Assembly: GCF_907164915.1 (NCBI RefSeq)
Contig: NC_061867.1
Coordinates: 21,685,202 to 21,749,201, forward strand
Direction of reading: 5' to 3'
Source: Impatiens glandulifera
Lineage: Eukaryota; Streptophyta; Magnoliopsida; Ericales; Balsaminaceae
DNA: 64,000 bases
Shown here: positions 12,324 through 22,092 of the stretch, piece by piece
Numbering within the stretch: position 1 is the stretch's first letter
How the letters are laid out: each line of letters starts with the position of its first letter
Position numbers and translations under genes: made by a program
Notes under the pieces: model-generated
Database searches by the model: none
Told to the model about the DNA's origin: nothing
What the model saw: only the letters and a program-made list of their open reading frames with translations

Positions 12324-12470
12324 TTTGTGGTGTCGTTATATTGGGATTCGTATTTGTTGTTGTTGTTTTCACCATCGTGCCATTTTGTGTTGTTTCGTGC
12401 TATATCCATGCTTATGTATTTGTGGTGTCATTATATTTTGGGATTTGTATTTGTTGCTATTGGTTTCACC

Positions 12471-13417
12471 ATGTCTATTCATAGAGATGATTCGTTTCAG
12501 TCCATTAGTGTTCAATTACACGGGAAAAATTATACATATTGGAGTTATGTTATGAAAAAAAATTTGTGAAGAAAATCTATGTGGAATTATGTAACAGAAT
12601 TGCGAATCAAATCTACAGATGTTAATTTGAGTGATTAAGAGGCTTTGGGTGATACTTGGGAGACAGATAACTCGAAAGTTATTACGTGGATTAACAATTC
12701 TGTTATCCACTCTATTGGCATTCAGTTGGCCAAATATGATACATCTAAGGAAGTCTGGGATCATCTGGCCAGGCTATATATGTTGTCGAATTTTGCTAAA
12801 CAATATCATCTAGAGATAGACATTCGCTCACTTTAGTAAAATGATAAGAGTATATAATTTTATTTTCCATGTCGGATCTTTGGGATAAATTAGCCCTCAT
12901 TGAATCTGCAGAATTGTGAAAATTTGAACCCTACATAGCTCGTCGAGAAGAGAAACATTTAGTACAATTTTTAATGGCTCTTCGAAATGACTTTGAGGGA
13001 CTACGTGGAACAATTTTACATCCTTCCCCTCTTCCTACTGTTCACTCTATTGTCAATGAATTGCTAGCGAAAGAAATTCGACTTAGGTCTAAAACAGACA
13101 AGGGATCTGTTATGCCTACAAATTCATTTGTGTTTGTTTCTAACAATCAAAATCGGCCTGCTTCAAAATCCTCTATAAATGAATGTGCATTCTGCAAACA
13201 GAAGGGTCATTGGAAGACTCAATGTCCGAAGATGGTGAATAATAATAAACAGCAATTACAACCACCTCAACAACAATGTTCTCCACCAAGTTCCCAATGG
13301 ACTTATCGCCCACCGCATATCGGTAATACAATTGCTGCTCCGACATTTTATCCATATATGTTTGAGCAGTTTCGGCAGTTCCTCACCTCACAACTTCATA
13401 CCATCCTCCTCTCATAA
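12471..13417 (+). pseudogene. Copia element C gag, broken
   Basis: The frame opens MSIHRDDSFQSISVQL with the copia gag N-terminal block LHGKNYTYWSYVM. It stops at 12567, shifts frame, and gives a segment with KVITWINNSV and KEVWDHLARLY (12660-12836). The C-terminal third (12974-13417) is open and carries a CCHC zinc knuckle, CAFCKQKGHWKTQC, followed by a glutamine- and proline-rich stretch. It is non-functional because of internal stops. Confidence 0.85.
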
Positions 13418-13419
13418 AG

Positions 13420-15330
13420 GTTTGTCATTGTCTGATAATTTATGTATATCGTTTGCTTTATGGATATTAGATTCAGACGCATCTCATCATATGTCTCCTA
13501 ACATTAACTCATTTGTTCCATCATTTTCCGTCATGACTATCGATGGTACTCCAATGCCATCGGAAGGAATTGGTTCTGCACATACACTTTTTTTTGTCTC
13601 TCCCACATGTTTACTATATTCTCAATCTTTCTTTAAATCTTGTATATGTTAGTCAATTGTGTGATTGTGGTCTCACATTTTGTTTACTTCTTCTAATTGT
13701 TATGTTAAGGACCCACGGTCACAGAAGGTGATTCGGACAGGTCGTAGAAATGAGGACTTTATGTTTTGGATGAACTCAAAGTATCAGATGTTGATGCCTT
13801 TAGCATAGACTTGTCATCATTTCGTTTGAATCGTTCATCTTCAAAATTTATCTTTGGCATTCTCGTTTAGGTCATGTTTCGGGATCTCGTTTAAAGTTTT
13901 TAGTGTCTACCGGAGTTTTGGGTTGTTTAGAAAGTCGACATTTCTGATTGTAGTGGTTACAAATTGGCTAAATTTTTAGCATTGCCTTTTTATAAAAGTA
14001 TTTCTTTTTCCACTACTCCATTTGATCTCGTGCATTCTGATGTGTGGGGACCTTCTCCTGTTTCCTTTAAAGGAGGTTCTTGATATTATGTTTTGTTTAT
14101 TGATGACTTCACTCGTTATACTTGGGTTTATCTTATGAAACGTAGGTTTGAATTTCTCACTATAGTCGCCAATTTTCGAGCTCTTGTGAGTACTCAACAT
14201 TCTTTAGTCATTAAATGTTTTAGGTGTGATTTGGGGGGTGAATACACCTCTAATGATTTCTCTTATTTACTTTCCTCTGATGGTACCATTCACCAAACCT
14301 CATGTACCGACACTCCTGAACAAAATGGCATGGCTGAAAGAAAACATCGTCAACTTGTTGAAACAACTCGGTCTTTCATGCTATCAGCCGAAGTTCCTAG
14401 TGTGTTTTGGGGAGAAGCAGTTCTTACTACTTCTCATGTGATCAATAAAATCCCAATATCTCATAATTCTAGTTTGTCCCCTTTTGACAAATTATATGGT
14501 CATTCATCTGATTATTCCTCATTACATGTTTTTGGTTGTATTTGTTTTGTCCTTCGACCACATGTTGAGCGTAATAAGTTGTCTTCCCGGTCTGCCTTAT
14601 GTGTTTTTTTGGGTTATGGCATTGGTCAAAAAGGATATCGTTGTTTTGATCTAGTTAGTCAAAAATTGTATGTCTCGCGTCATGTTGTGTTTTTATAGCA
14701 CATTCCATTTTTCTTTCTTCCTGCTAGTTCACATCATATGACCCAAAATAGATCTAGTTCGCATTGATCTCTTAGACATTGAGCCCGATGAAGATCTATC
14801 TGATAGTTTGGTTCACGATACACCCACCTCCAATATTCCTACTCCTACAACCACCCAATTGTCGGATGAGACTGTGGATCCTCCTTGTCATTACTCCACT
14901 CACATTTGTAAGTCTACTAAACTTTCAGATTTTGAGTACTCCTCTTATTCTATTTTATTTGCTTCCTTTGTCACTTCTGTTCATCGTTTTTTAAGCCTTC
15001 ATTCTATAGAGAGGTAGTTCGTGATTCTCTTTGGTAGGTTGCTATGGATGAGGAACTTACTACTTTATATCAGACTCATAAATGGGATTTGGTTTAACTA
15101 CCGTTTGGAAAACATGCTATTGGCTCTCGTTGAGTCTACAAGATTAAAATAAAATCAGATGGTTCCGTTGAGCGATAAAAGGCTCGACTTTTTTCTAAAG
15201 GCTATTCTCAAGAGTATGGCATGGATTATGAGGAAACATTTGCTCCTGTTGTGAAAATGACGACTATTCGCACTTTGATTATTGTTTCTTCGGTTTTTCA
15301 ATGGAAAATCTCTCAAATAGATATTGTTGA
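13420..15330 (+). pseudogene. Copia element C pol: protease, integrase, truncated reverse transcriptase
   Basis: Protease shows WILDSDASHHMSPN (about 13466-13505); the catalytic triplet normally reads DSG or DTG, so here it is altered. The pre-integrase part is frameshifted. The integrase core is the longest open piece (14093-14698). It carries FIDDFTRYTWVYLMK, CDLGGEYTSNDF and PEQNGMAERKHRQLVE with the acidic residues in place, and ends with the FLGYGIGQKGYRC block. Reverse transcriptase starts near 15020 and reads MDYEETFAPVVKMTTIR before it breaks at about 15330. The rest of reverse transcriptase and RNase H are absent here. Confidence 0.85.
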
Positions 15331-16232
15331 GCCTAACATGTTAGTTGAGCATTTCAGCGAAGATGCAATGGCCTTACTCGTGAAGAAATTTGGCAAATTC
15401 ATGAAGAAAAATCAATCTAACTCATTTAATCACAACAACAACAATCAATCCTATGATTACAAGGTTAACATTCGTTGTTTTAATTGTGATGTTTTAGGTC
15501 ATTACATATCAGAATGTAGGAAGCCAAGAAGAGATGACAAGAAGCCAACTGATCAAAAACCAAGGGAGGACAATCAATCATCAAACCACAATAAATATTA
15601 GAAAGCAATGGTGGCATAGGAGAGCAAAAGCAAATGTGCTCAAAGTGACTCGGATAGTGATGATGAAGAAGTCAGGTGTTTCATGGACAAAGATGAAGAG
15701 GTATTTGATGTTTCCTATAAACAGTTCACTCAAGATGATTTAGTTACTGCACTCAATGACATGGTCATTGAGTACAAGAAACTATTTGTCCTCGTTTCAA
15801 CTCAAACAAATAACACGATCCGGGAAGCAAGTAAACTATTCTATGAGAACGAAAAGCTCAAGGAGACATTTTAACTATTGACAAAGGAAAATGAGAGATC
15901 CAACTACGTGAATTCCGCATGGACTAAGTCTGGGGATACGGGCAACCAGATGACTAGTGATTACATGCCAACCAAATGTAAATTTGGACTATGATACGAC
16001 AACAACAACCTAGACAAGTCATGCAAATAGTTGAAACCTAAGAAAGGCAAACGTTCATTCATAAGTTTTGTCAAGGGTACATCAACCAACACTCAAGAAA
16101 ATCACAACACAGATGAGTCAACAACTAAAAAGGAAATAAAATATGTGGAGCCAACCGATAAGTGATGGTGGCTTAGTCCTAAGAGAAGGAAAGCCAGCCG
16201 ATCGGCTGAAAATGAACATGATAAGCGGTCAA
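15331..16232 (+). pseudogene. Gag fragment of an E-type copia family, plus strand
   Basis: The sequence changes from element C reverse transcriptase to gag: EDAMALLVKKFGKFMKK, a CCHC knuckle CFNCDVLGHYISEC (about 15475-15516), an acidic stretch, FTQDDLVTALNDMVIEYKKL (in part) near 15730-15780, and a tail ending EIKYVEPTDK near 16160. The same blocks occur in element E (51880-52740) and in the minus-strand element at 34556-36960. Only gag is present. It may be an insertion remnant or a product of template switching. Confidence 0.8.
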
Positions 16233-16239
16233 AAAGGTA

Positions 16240-16684
16240 TCATCATAACTCATCTTCAAAATATATCATTTGAGTCACTGTAGGCCCACTTGGCTTTGTT
16301 ATCAGCTTCTATAAGAGCCTTCAGCTCTTTGTTGTCATTTTTCTTCTCATCACGTTTTGGCTTCCTGCACTCTGATTTGTAATGACCTAGTTTATCACAA
16401 TTAAAACACTTTACATTAGTTTTAAAGTTATTCTTATCATCATTGTTATTATTTGAAGAGTTTGAGTTATAATTGCTCTTGTTCATGAATTTTCCAAATT
16501 TCTTCACGAAGAGAGCCATAGCGTCGCTGCTGATCTGCTCGGCAATAGGCTTCACATCAGTGGCAGCAGGTGGCTCCTCAATAGTCACCAGCGCCTTAGT
16601 TGCAACAACAGAAGTGGAAAGCTCCTCTTCATTCCTAAAGTTGATCTCAAACTCGTAGTCCTTCAGATCGGCTAGCAAGTCTCT
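16240..16684 (-). pseudogene. Gag fragment of an E-type copia family, minus strand
   Basis: The minus strand from 16684 reads LLADLKDYEFEINFRNEEE, then SSDAMALFVKKFGKFMNK, an asparagine-rich spacer, and the knuckle CFNCDKLGHYKSEC (about 16412-16371). It overlaps in content with the plus-strand fragment just before it but points the other way, so the two form an imperfect inverted pair. No LTR or pol belongs to it. Confidence 0.8.
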
Positions 16685-17370
16685 GACTTTTGTTTTGTTG
16701 TGAACTAGATTGAAAGGATTCTTCGGTATTCTAGATGCTCACCAGGTCAAGGAATTTGGATGGAAATGAAAGAAAATGCTTAAATTTTTTGCTAATGTGA
16801 TGCAAATTATTTTGGAGACATCGTTGATAAAAATCAACCACATGCTATTGCACTTTCATATGAGACAATTTGATTACTTGGAAATCTAAGAAACATAAGG
16901 TGGTATCTTGTTAATGTATTGAAGCTAAATATCAGACTATGAGGAAGTTAACAAATGGGTTGGTATGATTGAAGGCGCTCGTGAAGGATTTCTGTACATC
17001 AACTTCAATCACTATGCATTTTGATAATAATGCGACAATTCATATAGAGGTTGACTACCATAAGTAAGAGAGAAGATTCAAGAAGTAGTAACATTTCCAA
17101 TTTTTATAAGGAGCGAAAATCAATGACTAACATATTCACTAGGGTCACTAGACTCATGATTTGCAACCTCATCTACAAAAAAATTTGGGCTAGTGGATCT
17201 CTCGAGACCTTGATCCGCTTCCCTAATCCATGAAGACCATACTCTTTTCCCATATCAGGATTTTGTCCCAAAGGGGTTTTCCTTGATAAGGTTCTTAATG
17301 AGGTGGTAGTCACGGATGCTCCAAATTTAGCATTCACTCCAATCATCCAGCTAAGTTTGAGGGGGAGTAT
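16685..17370 (+). pseudogene. Copia 3' tail: end of reverse transcriptase, RNase H and polypurine tract
   Basis: After 16690 the plus strand reads IERILRYSRCSPGQGIW, then in another frame DNLITWKSKK, and RNase H pieces (LVWLKALVKDF, HFDNNATIHI) up to about 17060. A polypurine tract, TTTGAGGGGGAGTA, lies at 17356-17369 directly before the LTR. The family differs from element C, because this 3' LTR does not match C's 5' LTR. Confidence 0.75.
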
Positions 17371-17585
17371 TGATCAAAAGGTTCTAGAAAGTTCAAGACT
17401 CCAACCGTTGGTCAAATGGAGTCTATTTTCAAATTTAAAATAATATATTTGTAAGATATTATCAAAATATTATAAATTGTGATAATATGTTTATATATAA
17501 GTTAATTAAAATGTCTATATAATAGACATACCCTATGTATCTCAATAAACCATCCAATACAATTTCTCATTCTAATATTCTAACA
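17371..17585 (+). repeat. 3' LTR of a copia element (about 215 bp)
   Basis: It starts TGATCAAAAGG right after the polypurine tract and ends ATTCTAACA. It contains the TATATAAG-type box and the CTATGTATCTCAATAAACC block common in short plant copia LTRs. No partner LTR is in the window. Confidence 0.65.
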
Positions 17586-17586
17586 A

Positions 17587-18302
17587 TGGACGTCATATTA
17601 ATAGGGAAAACAAGCATCATGTTGCATTGCTCTTTGTTGATCCAATTCATATTTCCTTTGATTAATATGAATGATTCAAATCCATGATGCGAACAAAGAA
17701 ATATATCTTGAATAATGTGGATATTGATTTCTTAACTATTCTAACTAAATTCAATAGTAATGTATCACTCAATTTAAATGATTCTCCTGTTCGAACTTAT
17801 AGGGTCACTAGTATAATAAATAATTGTGTAATATCATCTTTAATATAAACCAAAATAATGTGATCTGATTAGAAATTAAGTGTATGACTTATAGATGTAT
17901 TTGTCATTAATATAGAGTGAGGATACCTTAAGTGATATTTCTAATTTAATGAAAGGCTAAATTAGAATTATTCAAACTATAACAAATGACATAATATTGG
18001 TTATTTGTAACGGTAATGGTCCCTATCTAAGGTACGATCAATTTTCTTTTGCGTCCCCATCAACAGAGAGAGAAAATATTTGATGTACTAATCAAATTAG
18101 AAAAACCATTCCATCTAAGGAATGTTTAAGAAAAAAGAAGATTAAAGATCATTTATATTATAAGGAAGAGAAGATTCAGAGGATGAGTAAAGGTACGCTT
18201 CCATAGCATTGAGATTTAATTTTTCACAATTTAAATTTTAGGATCTAATCAAGATAATTCTAACATCTCCCATTTCAAAACAAAAATTGGGAGTATGTTT
18301 AG
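17587..18302 (-). repeat. Possible isolated LTR, minus orientation, plus short internal stub
   Basis: On the minus strand a purine tract (ATGGGAGA, complement of 18266-18274) precedes TGTTAGAATTATC starting at 18265, the layout of a 3' LTR. Its other end would be near 17587. No coding remnant follows and no partner was found, so this is tentative. Confidence 0.35.
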
Positions 18303-18305
18303 TGT

Positions 18306-18976
18306 CACTAGTAGAAATAGGGTTTTTAACGACCAACATTGTTGATGACAAACTTATGCCGTGATTAATAAAAATTATTAGTGTCGGCGACTATTCCACC
18401 GTGGTTAATAAAATTATTAGTGTCGGAAAAGTAACCACGTGGTTAATAAAAATTATCAACCACGACTTTCGTTGTCGCCTCATCGCTAATAGTCTAGATT
18501 TGCCCCTCTCCCGCCTTTACTATTAAAGACAATTTTCGTCATGAAAGTCGTGGCTAAAAGTCAAATTTCTCTACTCTTTCCCCGCCACTTTGAAAAATAT
18601 TATTATTAGCCACGGCGATAGCATAATGTCGTGGCTAATAATCTATAATATCAGCCATGACATTAGGTTGTCGCCGTTGCTGATATTCTAAAATAAATTA
18701 TCTTAACAACGGCGTTAGGTTATCCCCTAACGTCGTGGTTAATATCCATGGATATTAACGTCGATTATCCTCCTAACGCCGACACTTATAATTAAACTAT
18801 AAATTTCGGCTCTCCTCACCTAACGTCGTGGTTTAAAAATCATAATAATTTAACGTCGAATTCTTTAGTGTCCATGGTTGACGGCTTTGGTTGCCGACGC
18901 TAATAACTATTAACGTCGGCAATAGGGCTTTTAACGATGGCTTATATCTTCGTTAATTATGTAATTTCCAGTAGTT
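18306..18976. mobile_element. Non-autonomous CACTA-type element, about 670 bp
   Basis: The left end is CACTAGTAGAAATAGGG. The right end is the complement of an (A)ACTACTGGAAA terminus, with the outermost base mutated. The interior has many short repeats in both orientations around TTAACGTCGGC and CCGTGGTTAATA, typical of CACTA subterminal regions. There is no open frame. The flanking triplets (TGT and TAT) do not match exactly. Confidence 0.65.
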
Positions 18977-19323
18977 TATATAATTTTCCTCATCAGCAGG
19001 CATTACATATTTGGAGCAAGAGAGGTTCTCCGTGAAGCATACGAATCATAATTTATTTTGTTTCCAAAATAATATTATAAAAAAATCATAGGCTAAGTAT
19101 CAAATTTTATCATGTTCTTACTAGTGAGGTCTAAAATAAAAAAATCAGCATAAATTATATCTCCAAATAGATAGGTGTAGAAAGAAAAGAATTGCCCTAA
19201 AGTGAATATTTTTGTTTGTTAAAATTAAAAAGGTATTTCTCAAAATATGTCTATTATTAAATAATAATTCCATATAGCTAAATGTTTTGAGCTTCTCAAA
19301 ATATGTACAAAACTAGTTACTCA

Positions 19324-19510
19324 TCATCTCTTCTACCCTAGCGGCAACAAAATGTAAATATTTCCAGCCCTCTTTGAGAGATCCTAGGTTCGAGCCCGTC
19401 AGACGGCTAAGTTCTGCGCCTGTTTAATGGTTAAGTGTGTTTGCGGGCTATGTGCTTAACATGTGGGGATTAGTCACATTCCAAAGAAGCAGAAACCGAC
19501 GTTCTAAAAA
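19324..19510 (+). mobile_element. SINE, second copy of the family at 823-1022
   Basis: Box A TACCCTAGCGG is at 19334-19344 and a perfect box B GGTTCGAGCCC at 19387-19397. The body GTTAAGTGTGTTTGCGGGCTATGTGCTTAAC is shared (in part) with the first copy, and it ends GTTCTAAAAA. Flanks AACTAGTTACTCA (19311-19323) and AACTAACTACTCA (19511-19523) form a target duplication with two differences. Confidence 0.88.
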
Positions 19511-20208
19511 AACTAACTACTCACAATTATGGAATGCTTGGTATAAACAACTAAATATCAATCTCTAAAATTCAGACTTGAACTGATTGCAATTATGTGA
19601 TTGGGGATGCTCGAAGCAAGATAGCATTACAACATACAAATAATTGTTCGTCAGACAATGGCATTCCAAACTATTTTAGGATATTGTCTTAAATATATAA
19701 AATATAGCTATATCTCTATTTTAACCATTAATGTCAATTATATAATACCTTTAAAGATAACACACTAGAGATACTTTGAATGCACTTCATAAATGAGATA
19801 TAGTGAGATTTTGAACAAAAAAAATTAGATATCTTTCTAAATGATGAACAAAAAAAAATTACATATTTTTTTAAATGATACCTTAAGTTTATCACGATGA
19901 ATTCATCGAAAACAACAAATGCAATCTTCAAAATGAGAGCATGCATCACATCACACCAAACGTAAAATTGAATCATCATACTATAATCAAACATGATAGT
20001 TCGTGTGAAAATAATTTTAACTATACCTATCTAATGTTTGATTTTTAGATTTTACTGATTAAATGAATAATAGGATGCAAAAAAGTGTGATTAATTTAAA
20101 CTTTGAGAGATTATTATATGGTCACGATCAAACTGACCATCAAAAGATTAAATGAGTTTAGTTAAGCCGAAAATTTGTGTGGAGAAATTGTGCATCTAGC
20201 TACATATA

Positions 20209-20466
20209 GGCCTTGTTCGTTCCAGGTTATTTAAATAACGAGAAAAACAATGATTATGGGTGATAATTTTGAAGAAATGGTTATGTTTTTTTGGTAAAAA
20301 GACTGAAAGGGTATTTATATATACAAATAAAATAAATAATAATAATTTAAAATAAAGAGAATTTTAGTATTTTGGTCAATGAATTGATTGATTTGATAGA
20401 TGAGAGAGAGTGATGTAATAATTAATTTTGTTGGATTATTTGAAAAACTCAAATACAAACTAGGCC
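20209..20466. mobile_element. MITE with GGCCTTGTT/GGCCTAGTTT terminal inverted repeats
   Basis: The left end GGCCTTGTTCGTTCC and the right end (complement GGCCTAGTTTGTATT) pair imperfectly. TATA flanks both sides. The interior is AT-rich with no open frame. The ends recall PIF/Harbinger or hAT MITEs; superfamily is uncertain. A decayed relative lies at about 20815-21050. Confidence 0.6.
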
Positions 20467-20814
20467 TATAGAGATAAATGTTTTGACATTTTAGGGTAAT
20501 TTTTCATCATTATCAGTCTTCTTCTCATATTAGAAACGAAGATGTTTGTATAATATTGGCATTGTCATTAATATTTAACTATATTTGGTGGAGCTTTTTA
20601 TGGACTTGATTGTCATTTGACATTTTATTTCTTGATTTGAATTCTTGATTTGAATTGATGATTTGAAAAGGCTTTTCAAAAAAATAAGTGCCTTGATAAT
20701 GTATTAATATTTTGAGTTGGTAATAAATCACCATAATGTTTCATTTAAATAAGATATATTTGACTAGTATTAAAACATTAAGTTTATACTTTCTTAGGGA
20801 TTCTTCTTATTGGA

Positions 20815-21050
20815 GTTTTTAAAAAATTTAGGGAGAAAAAAATAATGATTGGTAATGATTTTGAAAAAATGATAATTATTTTTAGTAAAAAGACTTAAAG
20901 GTATTGTTATATATGAATAAAATAAAAAAAAAATAATTTAAAATTGAGATTTTTAAGTATTTTGATTAATGAAATAAGTGATATAATTATTAAGAAGTGA
21001 TTGATTGAAAAATTAATTTTGAATAAGTTTAAAAAAAAAAAACAAAGAGA
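20815..21050. repeat. Decayed relative of the 20209-20466 MITE
   Basis: The interior (TAATGATT...TTTTGAA, GTAAAAAGACTTAAAGG, TTTTGATTAATGAA) follows the same order as the first copy. The outer ends have diverged beyond recognition. Confidence 0.55.
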
Positions 21051-21719
21051 ACCTACTTTATAGTTTTATTATACTCTTACATCAAAATTTAACTTATGAT
21101 TTATAGTGCTAACCTTCATGATTAATTTTTTGACTTATTGAATTCAGAAAAATAAAGAAAACATGCTATATATATTATTGAATAAACTCTATAATTAATA
21201 TATTGTGATTAAAAAATATATATATTTTTTAAGATTTTACCTCAATATTATCTAGAGTGATTCATCAAACACATGAAGATCATAATCATCAAAACGATGA
21301 CCAAAAGCATCATCAAAACACGTATGATAGAATCTTAGCTCTAAATCTACCTACTAATTTATTGTATCATAATTTAAGTGAGAGATTAAGACAATCAATG
21401 TAAATCTTAGGGGATGTTGTATGGTCATGATCAAATTAACATTGACACGATAAATGGTATGAACTCTACAAAAAGTTCCTTGGAAATGATTATTTATTAT
21501 CACGCGCCGTCATTACTAAGACATGACTTTGGGTGGGTGATGGAATGGACAAGTTTGAACCAAAGTATACATTACATATGTTTGAATTAAAATAAACTAA
21601 TTTAGGTTGTCCTATCAATTATAAAAAAAATAATTAAAAATCAGGGTTGCGGGTCAATAAAAACTTCTTATATTAAAACAAATATATATATATAAAATAA
21701 TGTTTAATTTTAAAATGTA

Positions 21720-21990
21720 CGGAATACCGGGTGAAGAGTTGTGGTTAATTTTGTTACATATGTGAGAGTAAATTGATATTTATGTATGATTGTGAGTTGA
21801 CCCGTCGTCCGGATTGTCGGGTCGAGAACTGTGGTTATTTTGAATATATATGTGAATCTAAATGAATAATTGAGTCGGATTATGGGTTGATTGACTCATA
21901 AACTTAAAACGATTAAAAATAAAATTAGAAATGTTATATATATGTTTTGAACTTACAACCTAACAAAACAACAACTTTAACCAACTAGAC
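21720..21990. repeat. Dispersed repeat, left copy
   Basis: It contains CGGATTGTCGGGTCGAGAAC, GTCGGATTATGGGTTGA and TAAACTTAAAACGATTAAAA in the same order as 25785-25990. It also has an internal partial duplication of its first half. Identity is unknown; no coding potential was seen. Confidence 0.6.
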
Positions 21991-22092
21991 TAATAAGACT
22001 TTATATTTTAAATTTAACACTAAATTTGATGAATATAGTACCTTATTAACAATATAAGTTTAATTTTTTAACTAACTAATCTATATATATAT

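Larger units (their letters stand above)
7369..15330 (+). mobile_element. Ty1-copia element C, 5' leader to mid reverse transcriptase, split by family-B element
   Basis: The leader 7381-7583 continues at 12329 after removal of the family-B insertion (7584-12323 plus one TTTGT). Gag, zinc knuckle, protease, integrase and the start of reverse transcriptase follow in copia order. Coding stops abruptly at 15330 within reverse transcriptase, where gag sequence of another family begins. No matching 3' LTR was found, so the 3' half is lost or replaced. Confidence 0.8.

Noticed and set aside
7369..17585. A single copia element from 5' LTR (7150) to 3' LTR (17371-17585)
   Set aside because: The two LTR sequences do not match, and gag fragments of another family lie between them.
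19734..19994. 86-codon minus-strand ORF
   Set aside because: AT-rich chance frame with no motif and no splice context.
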